DNA from: UBA2160 sp964588665
GTDB taxonomy: Bacteria; Chloroflexota; Dehalococcoidia; Lucifugimonadales; UBA1123
Assembly: GCA_964588665.1 (NCBI GenBank)
Contig: CAZPQQ010000091.1
Location: 1 to 12,045, forward strand
DNA length: 12,045 nucleotides
Reading direction: 5' to 3'
Translations under genes and position numbers: made by a program
In this document: positions 1 through 4,630 of the stretch, piece by piece
How positions within the stretch are numbered: position 1 is the stretch's first letter
Layout: each line of letters opens with the position of its first letter
Notes under the pieces: model-generated
The model's database searches: none
What the model was told of the DNA's origin: nothing
The model's input: the letters and a program-made list of their open reading frames with translations, nothing else

Positions 1-39
1 CAGCTCAAAGTCTCTATTAACAATCTGTCCCATTTGGGC

Positions 40-117
40 TGACAGCCAACAGCTCTCAACGACGCCCAGATAAAGGCGCTCTACGATCACGGCGCGGCGT
101 CGCTGAGCAGGCCCTAA
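40..117 (+). pseudogene. Possible tail fragment of a LamG/concanavalin A-like domain protein
   Basis: The frame ending at the TAA at 115-117 gives a short tail containing A-L-N-D-A-Q-I-K-A-L-Y-D. This resembles the last strand and helix of LamG/ConA-like domains (typically ALSxxQIxALY). The same frame is interrupted by a TGA at 40-42, and the sequence before that stop does not look like the expected domain. It is probably an eroded gene end that continues outside the window. The call rests on about a dozen residues only. Confidence 0.22.
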
Positions 118-132
118 CAGACATAGAGTCTT

Positions 133-173
133 GGTGCACACATCGCGGCCCACCGTGTCGCGTTGTGTGCACC
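133..173. repeat. Perfect 9-bp inverted repeat in the gene-poor left end
   Basis: GGTGCACAC at 133-141 is the exact reverse complement of GTGTGCACC at 165-173, separated by 23 bases. No U-tract follows on either strand, so it is not a classical terminator. It may be an operator-like dyad or a remnant of the sequence around the lost left-hand gene. Apart from this and the short repeats at 318-420, I see nothing coding between 118 and 420. Confidence 0.4.
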
Positions 174-317
174 GTCATCGCGGGGACGACGTCCGTTGCG
201 TCGTGGGTCGGTTTTTCGCGTAAGGGGATGAGCAGGCTGCCGGGCAACGTGAGCAGTGCGTAGGTGTGGCCGTCTTGCGATACGGCGTGTGATACTCTGG
301 AGCGAGACCGTCGCCGG

Positions 318-420
318 AGGGACACAAGGGACCACAGGGACAGAAGGTGGCGTCCGAATTGCGCACGCTGCGTTCATGTCGCTCGGTCACTTGAGTCGCT
401 TTAGTCCCTTCCTGTCCCTT
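318..420. repeat. Short AGGGAC repeats facing inverted copies
   Basis: AGGGAC occurs three times with a period of 9 bases (318, 327 and 336). The inverse, GTCCCT, occurs twice at 404 and 414. Together they form an imperfect inverted repeat bracketing about 60 bases just before the four-helix-bundle remnant. The function is unknown. It could mark a recombination or mobility-associated boundary, or form a leader hairpin. Confidence 0.4.
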
Positions 421-422
421 AG

Positions 423-770
423 CCCGCCGCCACATCAACGAGGAGTCCGACCACGAGCAAAGGCTTCATCCCACCGCATGGCGGGTACCGCGACCTGCTC
501 TCTTACCAGCGATCGGTCGTCGTCTACGATGCCACAGTGCGTTTCTGCGAGCGTTACTTCGACCGGTACGACCGCACCGTCGGGCAGATGGTCCAGGCTG
601 TGCGGTCGTGCAAGCAGAACATCGTTGAAGGCAGCATGGCCTCGGGCACGTCCAAAGAGATGGAGATCAAGCTGACGAATGTGGCCCGCGCGAGCCTGAA
701 GGAGCTGCTTGAAGACTACCGCGACTTCATGCGATTGCGCGGCATTCGCCTGTACACATCACGGCGGTGA
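423..770 (+). pseudogene. Four-helix-bundle suffix-domain protein, 5' fragment, degraded
   Basis: The open frame after the TAG at 420 encodes a sequence strongly resembling proteins with the four helix bundle suffix domain. Recognisable blocks, in order, are F-I-P-P-H-G-G-Y-R-D-L-L-S-Y-Q, V-V-Y-D-A-T-V-R-F-C, D-R-T-V-G-Q-M-V-Q-A, K-Q-N-I-V-E-G-S-M-A-S-G-T-S-K-E and I-K-L-T-N-V-A-R-A-S-L-K-E-L-L-E-D-Y-R-D-F. From memory, family members run to about 200 residues. This one loses homology after R-L-R-G-I-R-L (around 750) and stops at 768. No ATG, GTG or TTG occurs in frame before GTG 537, which lies inside the conserved domain, so the start is also damaged or non-canonical. The 3' end overlaps the convergent toxin gene. 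The function of the family is not established. Confidence 0.7.
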
Positions 771-1006
771 CCAACAGCGATTACAGTCACAACGCGCCTC
801 GCGTCATCCACCAGGTAGAGCACACGGTATGAACCGACCCGGATGCGGTAGGCGCCTTCGCTACCAACGAGTTTCCTGCTTTGCCGCGGGCGCGGTTCGT
901 CGGTGAGCGCTTGGACAGCCTCGAGAACTCTCGAGCCCGTTCGTGGATCGAGGTTCTCCAGCTCTTTCGCGGCAGAGCGAGTGACGTCTACTCGGTACTG
1001 CGCCAC
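716..1006 (-). CDS. RelE/ParE-family toxin of a type II toxin-antitoxin pair
   Basis: A 96-residue protein with the RelE/ParE pattern: an N-terminal strand (Y-R-V-D-V-T-R) and helix (A-A-K-E-L-E-N-L), then a basic sheet Y53-R-I-R-V-G-S-Y-R-V-L-Y64, and a last strand V-T-V-I-A-V-G-H-R-R-D-V-Y-R ending at residue 86. RelE toxins of this kind usually cleave mRNA at the ribosome, while ParE members act on gyrase; which applies here cannot be told. The start is GTG at 1006, overlapping the antitoxin 3' end by 19 bases, which implies translational coupling. The last ten residues (RMPRNRMKSR) lie beyond the usual family end and are read from the antisense of the four-helix-bundle remnant, suggesting an insertion or deletion junction near 750. 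Confidence 0.87.
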   Translation of the reverse strand: MAQYRVDVTRSAAKELENLDPRTGSRVLEAVQALTDEPRPRQSRKLVGSEGAYRIRVGSYRVLYLVDDARRVVTVIAVGHRRDVYRRMPRNRMKSR

Positions 1007-1185
1007 TTCGTTTCCAGGCGTTTCTTCAGAACATCGAACGGCTCGGTCGGTTCATTTTTTCGATCGGCAATGAGGGCTAGGTCTTTGATGTCTTCCATCA
1101 ATTCCTCGTAGTCCTCCACTGACAGCACGACTGACTCTTTCCGGCCATCCTCATCTACCAAATAGCGACGCTTGTCTTGCGCCAT
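988..1185 (-). CDS. Antitoxin of the RelE-type module (Phd/YefM-like)
   Basis: A 65-residue protein whose core reads Y-L-V-D-E-D-G-R-K-E-S-V-V-L-S-V-E-D-Y-E followed by a helix (E-L-M-E-D-I-K-D-L-A-L-I-A-D-R) and an acidic tail. This is the usual pattern of small antitoxins paired with RelE toxins. The open frame extends upstream to 1293, but ATG 1185 is preferred: GAGGAG at 1195-1200 lies 9 bases before it, and the upstream extension is Cys-rich and unlike the family. It binds and neutralises the toxin encoded immediately downstream and probably represses its own promoter. A promoter-like pair lies at 1265-1293. Confidence 0.85.
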   Translation of the reverse strand: MAQDKRRYLVDEDGRKESVVLSVEDYEELMEDIKDLALIADRKNEPTEPFDVLKKRLETKWRSTE

Positions 1186-1264
1186 CTTTGAGCACTCCTC
1201 TCCGTCCTGTGGTGAGCATCCCTTGCAGTCCTGGGTGTTCCTCGTACAACGGCGACTATCAACC

Positions 1265-1293
1265 ATTATGCCTCTATCGACGCTCCGCGTCAC
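1265..1293 (-). promoter_or_regulatory. Predicted sigma70-type promoter of the toxin-antitoxin pair
   Basis: On the minus strand GTGACG (1293-1288, 4 of 6 matches to the -35 consensus) and CATAAT (1270-1265, 5 of 6 matches to the -10) are separated by exactly 17 bases. This would start transcription near 1258, leaving a leader of about 70 bases before the antitoxin ATG. It is a consensus match only. Confidence 0.5.
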
Positions 1294-1319
1294 GCTCGGA
1301 CTCTCACCGCATCCTCCGC

Positions 1320-2249
1320 CTAGCTAAAGTGCGGCATGACCTCGTCGACGAAGAGCTTCATGTCGTCGAGCTCTTGGAAGCGAGGGAAGGTGGCGACCGA
1401 GAAGTCGAAGCCCATCTCGACTAGCTGCATGAGCTGCTCCGTGACCGATGACGGGTCGCCGGCGATGGGGGGTTGGTCGCTTTGCATGCGGTCTCCGGCG
1501 AGCTCGAGGGCTTTGGCGTGGGTGCGATGGACGTAGAACCGCGGGGCGAGGGTCTTGCGGATGCTGTCGTAGTCGCGGCCGATGTCGTCACAGTGGGCCC
1601 GGAGAGCATGCAGCTTGCGCTGGAGCACGTCGACGGAACGCATGACGTCATTCCACCAGTCGGCGTGCTCGGCGACGACTCGGAGGGTCTTGCGCTCACC
1701 GCCTCCGCCCAGCATCAGGATCGGCGGCGGGTCGGGGCGAGGCTCGCAGTGGACGTTTTCGATCTTGTAGTATTTGCCGTCGAAGCTGGCCGGGGCGTCG
1801 GTCCACATGGCTTTCATGACCCGGACGCCCTCGTCGAACTGGGCGATGCGCGTTCCGGCGGAGGGGTAGTCGAAGCCGTAAGATCGGTACTCGGGCTCGT
1901 ACCAGCCTGCGCCGTAGCCGAGGATGAGCCGGCCATAGCTGAGCTCCTGGAAGCTGGCAGCCATCTTCGCCATGAGCGACGGACTGCGGAACGAGTTGCT
2001 CATGACGACGGTCCCCAGCATCGGGCCGGGGTATCGCGCCGCCATCCACGTGAGCAGCGTCCAGCACTCGACGCGAAACTCGGTCGTGTAGTTCAAGTGG
2101 TCCGATGTCCAGAGCGACCCGAACGACTGCGACGCGACGTCTAGGGCTCGGTGCAGGTCGGTGAGGTACTCACGGGGCCGGATCTTCTCATAGCCGCGTT
2201 CGCCAGAGGGCGGGTTGTAGCCGAATTCCATCAACGGTTTGTGTGTCAT
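1320..2249 (-). CDS. LLM-class (luciferase-like) F420/flavin-dependent oxidoreductase
   Basis: A 309-residue protein, a normal length for luciferase-like monooxygenase TIM-barrel proteins. Recognisable elements are the N-terminal barrel strand with W-T-S-D-H-L (about residues 47-52), the block G-R-L-I-L-G-Y-G-A-G-W-Y-E-P-E-Y-R (about 105-121), the helix after R-I-A-Q-F-D-E-G-V-R-V-M-K, and P-P-P-I-L-M-L-G-G-G-G-E-R-K (about 173-186). The G-A-G-W-x-E-P-E-Y block is typical of F420-dependent members. Substrate is unknown; such enzymes do hydride transfer or monooxygenation in degradation and secondary metabolism. ATG 2249 follows GAGGA at 2257-2261 with a 7-base spacer. No partner genes adjoin it, so it appears monocistronic. 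Confidence 0.9.
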   Translation of the reverse strand: MTHKPLMEFGYNPPSGERGYEKIRPREYLTDLHRALDVASQSFGSLWTSDHLNYTTEFRVECWTLLTWMAARYPGPMLGTVVMSNSFRSPSLMAKMAASFQELSYGRLILGYGAGWYEPEYRSYGFDYPSAGTRIAQFDEGVRVMKAMWTDAPASFDGKYYKIENVHCEPRPDPPPILMLGGGGERKTLRVVAEHADWWNDVMRSVDVLQRKLHALRAHCDDIGRDYDSIRKTLAPRFYVHRTHAKALELAGDRMQSDQPPIAGDPSSVTEQLMQLVEMGFDFSVATFPRFQELDDMKLFVDEVMPHFS

Positions 2250-2313
2250 TTTGTATTCCTCGCGATTGGATCTTGGGCATGGCCGGTTGGTGGGTGCGAT
2301 CGTTTTGATCTTG

Positions 2314-2325
2314 CATTACGTAATG
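2314..2325. promoter_or_regulatory. Perfect 12-bp palindrome upstream of the LLM oxidoreductase
   Basis: CATTACGTAATG is fully self-complementary and lies 65 bases upstream of the oxidoreductase ATG, where a transcription-factor dimer could bind. I see no well-matched -35/-10 pair around it. An operator role is an inference from position and symmetry only. Confidence 0.3.
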
Positions 2326-2411
2326 GTCGGCATCGATTTGACGGCGGTGTTGTGCGTGCGTCGGGTCCTTCGAAGGGTCCCGACTCTGCCGGGGTCCCGA
2401 TGAGTTGAGAC

Positions 2412-2452
2412 TTCCGAGTAACGGCTCACCTTTCAAGCACGACTTGGGTGGC
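2412..2452 (+). repeat. Copy 1 of a diverged 41-bp direct repeat
   Basis: The block runs from TTCCGAGTAACGG to GGGTGGC and matches 2660-2700 at 36 of 41 positions. All five differences are transitions, which suggests an old duplication of an intergenic element rather than chance. The two copies bracket the inverted repeat at 2533-2602. Confidence 0.75.
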
Positions 2453-2532
2453 AAAACCTTGCACAGATCCTGCCTGGGGTTCGTCGAAAGGGCGAACGGA
2501 CAGGGAGTGGGACTCGGGTGTGTGGCGACCCT

Positions 2533-2602
2533 TCGACGAGCTCAGGGTGAACGGATTTGAGAGTAGGACCTCGCTCATATCCGTTCGTGGTGAGCTTGTC
2601 GA
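2533..2602. repeat. Imperfect inverted repeat with a TTCGACGAGCTCAGGGTGAA-type arm
   Basis: The arm at 2533-2556 and the reverse complement of 2579-2602 match at 19 of 24 positions, with a 22-base spacer. Sequences of the form TTCGACRAGCTCA..GAACGG are, as I recall, dispersed intergenic repeats in many bacterial genomes. A related partial copy seems to occur near 2477-2502. It would fold into a cruciform or hairpin. No transposase is nearby. It may be a REP/MITE-like element. The whole stretch 2262-2817 contains no convincing gene. Confidence 0.65.
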
Positions 2603-2659
2603 ACCACCTTGACCGGACGAGTTTCGCAAGCGGGTCCAGTACTCCTGATCAGCGCTTGT

Positions 2660-2700
2660 TTCCAAGTAACGGCTCGCCTTTCAGGCACGATTTAGGTGGC
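2660..2700 (+). repeat. Copy 2 of the diverged 41-bp direct repeat
   Basis: It starts TTCCAAGTAACGG and ends AGGTGGC, with five transitions relative to 2412-2452. It lies about 120 bases downstream of the nitrilase stop codon. Confidence 0.75.
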
Positions 2701-2781
2701 GCCACATCGCTGTTGCTTTCCCATACGATATCCGTCGTGCGGACATGTCGTTGCTCAGGCCGAACGGGCAGGAGAGAATTC

Positions 2782-2806
2782 ATCCGGGCCCAACGTATGA
2801 CCGGAT
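2782..2806 (-). terminator. Weak hairpin after the nitrilase gene
   Basis: ATCCGG (2782-2787) pairs with CCGGAT (2801-2806), a 6-bp stem with a 13-base loop, 12 bases past the nitrilase TAA. There is no clear U-tract on the minus strand, so intrinsic termination here would be inefficient. Confidence 0.25.
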
Positions 2807-2817
2807 ACGGGTCGACT

Positions 2818-3876
2818 TTATCCGTCTTGTTCCGATGCCAGCTTGCGCAGCACCTCTTCGATCGCGGTTAGGCGGGCGTCGAGGTCATGGTTTGCGTCGC
2901 CGGACGAGGGCTGTCCGTTGGTCGGCGCGCCTCCCCCCAGGTCCGCGTGCTCGACGATGCGCCTGGGTCGAGGGTCGATCACCATGCGGGCGATGTCCGA
3001 GCGCGCGTAGTGGCCGACGGAGTCCATCCGGAGTTTGCGGCGAGCGATGTCGCGCATATCCAGGTCGGCGACAACCATGCCCTCGCCGTGTGTGACCGGA
3101 TCGGCGAGATGCCGCCCGTCAGGGCCCACTATCGCGGTGAAGGACGAGTCGGGGGACAGGCGCTCGCGCAGGTCCGGGTCAGGGCATAGCTCCGTGAGTT
3201 GATCGGCGTCGAGCCAGCCCGTCGCGTTGACGACGAAGCATCCAGACTCAAGGGCGTGGTGCCGGATCGTCACGTCGACCTCGTCGGCGAACCCCTCGCG
3301 GCCTATGTATCCCGGGAAATGCGAGCAGTGTATTTCCTCGCGTTGGGTCATGAGCGCGTACCGGCTCAGTGGCATGTAGTGCTCCCAGCAGATCAGCGGA
3401 CCGACTCGCCCCACCGCGGTGTCCACGACTTTGAGGTCGGAGCCGTCGCCCCAGCCCCAGATCATACGCTCGTGGTATGTGGGCATCACTTTGCGCCGTT
3501 TCAGGATGAGCGACCCGTCGGCGTCGAAGACCAACTGCGTGTTGTACAAGCTGCCGCCGTCGCGCTCGTTTATGCCGAGAACGACTACCATCCCGGCAGC
3601 CGCGGCCGCCGCGCCGACCGCATGGGTGACCGGACCCGGGACATCGACGGATTGCTCGTAATGGCGAAGGTGCTGGTCGCCTATAGTGGCGGGCGCCTGC
3701 CAATTGGCGAAGTAGGGGTAGTTTGGGATAAACGTCTCCGGAAAGACCAGAAGGTCGACTCCCTGCCGTTGAGCATCGGAGATGGCGTCCAGCACTTTCT
3801 GCGTACTGCCGTCGCGGTCGAACAATACCGGCGTGAGCTGGACCGCGGCGGCGCGGATCGTACGTCTGGTGTCCAT
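2818..3876 (-). CDS. Nitrilase (carbon-nitrogen hydrolase, true nitrilase branch)
   Basis: A 352-residue enzyme that should hydrolyse a nitrile to the carboxylic acid and ammonia in the cytoplasm. The catalytic triad is intact: Glu47 in V-F-P-E-T-F, Lys129 in R-R-K-V-M-P-T, and Cys163 in L-I-C-W-E-H-Y-M-P-L. The C-W-E-x-Y-M-P-L motif and the length of about 350 point to nitrilases proper rather than amidases or carbamoylases. Cyanide-converting relatives cannot be excluded. The domain ends near G-H-Y-A-R-S-D-I. It is followed by an Ala/Gly/Ser-rich linker and a short helix (L-D-A-R-L-T-A-I-E-E-V-L) that could form a coiled coil and aid the spiral oligomers known for the family. ATG 3876 follows AAGGAG at 3883-3888 with a 6-base spacer. 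It appears monocistronic. Confidence 0.93.
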   Translation of the reverse strand: MDTRRTIRAAAVQLTPVLFDRDGSTQKVLDAISDAQRQGVDLLVFPETFIPNYPYFANWQAPATIGDQHLRHYEQSVDVPGPVTHAVGAAAAAAGMVVVLGINERDGGSLYNTQLVFDADGSLILKRRKVMPTYHERMIWGWGDGSDLKVVDTAVGRVGPLICWEHYMPLSRYALMTQREEIHCSHFPGYIGREGFADEVDVTIRHHALESGCFVVNATGWLDADQLTELCPDPDLRERLSPDSSFTAIVGPDGRHLADPVTHGEGMVVADLDMRDIARRKLRMDSVGHYARSDIARMVIDPRPRRIVEHADLGGGAPTNGQPSSGDANHDLDARLTAIEEVLRKLASEQDG

Positions 3877-3917
3877 CGGGAGCTCCTTCGTCTGAGAGCG
3901 TTGCTCAAGTGGCGCTC

Positions 3918-3926
3918 ATAATAGCA
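3918..3926 (-). promoter_or_regulatory. Predicted extended -10 promoter of the nitrilase
   Basis: The minus strand reads TGC-TATTAT, an extended -10 element, about 40 bases upstream of the nitrilase ATG. A TTGACG at 3950-3945 lies 21 bases further up. That is too far for an ideal -35, which fits an extended -10 promoter that does not depend on it. Confidence 0.5.
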
Positions 3927-4010
3927 CGCATCGAGTCGGGCGGGCGTCAACCTTAGGGAAGGCGGGGATCGCCAGGCGATCGATGTCACCGCGGCGCGTG
4001 ACCCAAAGCA

Positions 4011-4051
4011 AACGGCGCCGTCGATCATGTCGGACGGCGCCGTTATTTTTT
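4011..4051 (+). terminator. Strong intrinsic terminator hairpin, T-tract on the plus strand
   Basis: AACGGCGCCGTC (4011-4022) pairs perfectly with GACGGCGCCGTT (4033-4044), a 12-bp GC-rich stem with a 10-base loop, followed by A and six Ts (4046-4051). The T-run is on the plus strand, yet no plus-strand gene is visible upstream. On the minus strand the stem is followed by TGCTTTG, so it may also stop transcription leaving the redoxin gene. I read it as a bidirectional terminator separating the selenoprotein genes from the nitrilase. Confidence 0.75.
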
Positions 4052-4150
4052 CCGGATGTGTCGTGCGTTGTTCGCGGCATCGCAATGACGGGACCGCCAA
4101 GGCGACCTAAGTCGGCGCCGGTGACCAGCCAGATGATACGAACAATTAGG

Positions 4151-4167
4151 CCGGATGATGCTTCCGG
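4151..4167 (-). terminator. Small hairpin downstream of the redoxin gene
   Basis: CCGGA (4151-4155) pairs with TCCGG (4163-4167) over a 7-base loop, 34 bases beyond the redoxin stop. On the minus strand it is followed by CCTAATTGTT, which is only weakly U-rich. The rest of 4052-4201 shows no gene. Confidence 0.2.
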
Positions 4168-4201
4168 AGGAACTTAGCGCGAACGGAGCTTGCCGGAGGC
4201 G

Positions 4202-4450
4202 CTAGGCCGTTATCCCTTCCGACTGAAGCGCGGCTTCCAGTTTGGACGGGCTGTAGCCCACCACCTTCTCGTCGCCGATTATCGTGACGGGGGTGGTCCG
4301 GTAACCCATGGTCACCAGGCTCTTGAGAGCGTCCCTATCCAGCGAGACGTTCATCTCGGTAAAGGCGATGTCTTTGCGCGAAAGGTACACTTTCACCATG
4401 TGGCAGGGCCCTCAACCGTTCGATGTGTAGACTTGTATCTCTTTGTCCAC
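4202..4450 (-). CDS. Sec-containing NrdH/glutaredoxin-like redoxin with a UGPC active site
   Basis: An 82-residue thioredoxin-fold redoxin if the in-frame TGA at 4414-4412 is read through. Translation from GTG 4450 gives I-Q-V-Y-T-S-N-G-U13-G-P-C16-H-M-V-K. The UGA sits exactly where glutaredoxins and NrdH proteins carry the first, nucleophilic Cys of CxxC. The rest of the fold is intact: M-N-V-S strand, the helix with D-A-L-K-S-L-V, cis-Pro54 in T-T-P-V-T, and a C-terminal V-V-G-Y-S-P-S-K-L-E-A-A-L. The GTG start has GAGGA at 4460-4464 with a 9-base spacer, and a stop (4471-4469) closes the frame upstream, so the start is well bounded. A conventional caller would begin at ATG 4399, after the active site. 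It lies 180 bases after the FTR gene on the same strand and is its likely substrate. The alternative is a pseudogene with one Cys-to-stop change. A SECIS-like hairpin at 4378-4396 favours Sec insertion. Confidence 0.88.
4378..4396 (-). promoter_or_regulatory. Predicted bacterial SECIS element of the redoxin gene
   Basis: In the minus-strand RNA GUGAAAG pairs with CUUUCGC (7 bp, one U-G wobble) around the 5-nt loop UGUAC. The loop begins 22 nt after the UGA at 4412, and G is the second loop base. This matches the known bacterial SECIS rules: short apical loop with a G in its first two positions, 16-37 nt after the UGA. Confidence 0.75.
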
Positions 4451-4485
4451 CCGTGTCTGTCCTCGATCCTATTGATGTGGTCGGA

Positions 4486-4521
4486 ATGCGACCGCCGTTA
4501 CAACTATTAGATGCGACCGCC
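4486..4521. repeat. Pair of 11-bp direct repeats between FTR and redoxin genes
   Basis: ATGCGACCGCC occurs at 4486-4496 and again at 4511-4521, 25 bases apart, 36 bases or more before the redoxin start. The repeats could be binding sites for a regulator. The 180-base gap (4451-4630) may therefore carry an internal control point. I did not find a convincing -35/-10 pair in it. Confidence 0.4.
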
Positions 4522-4630
4522 TACGGTCAGGTTAACATTGTCGGGCGGGCAGGGCAACGTTCATTCTCAGGATTGTCACGTGCGAACGTGAATTCAAAGA
4601 TGGCAAAGCCGCGGAGAACTGTCCGGCTGA

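Noticed and set aside
1473..2144. Plus-strand open frame antisense to the LLM oxidoreductase
   Set aside because: A shadow of the oxidoreductase; no family pattern or ribosome binding site was noted.
2262..2817. CRISPR array or transposon with its own transposase in the repeat-rich gap
   Set aside because: The repeats are only two diverged direct copies and one inverted pair, without regular spacers or any transposase-like coding sequence.
3199..3921. Plus-strand open frame antisense to the nitrilase
   Set aside because: A shadow of the nitrilase gene, whose triad motifs are all in the minus-strand frame.
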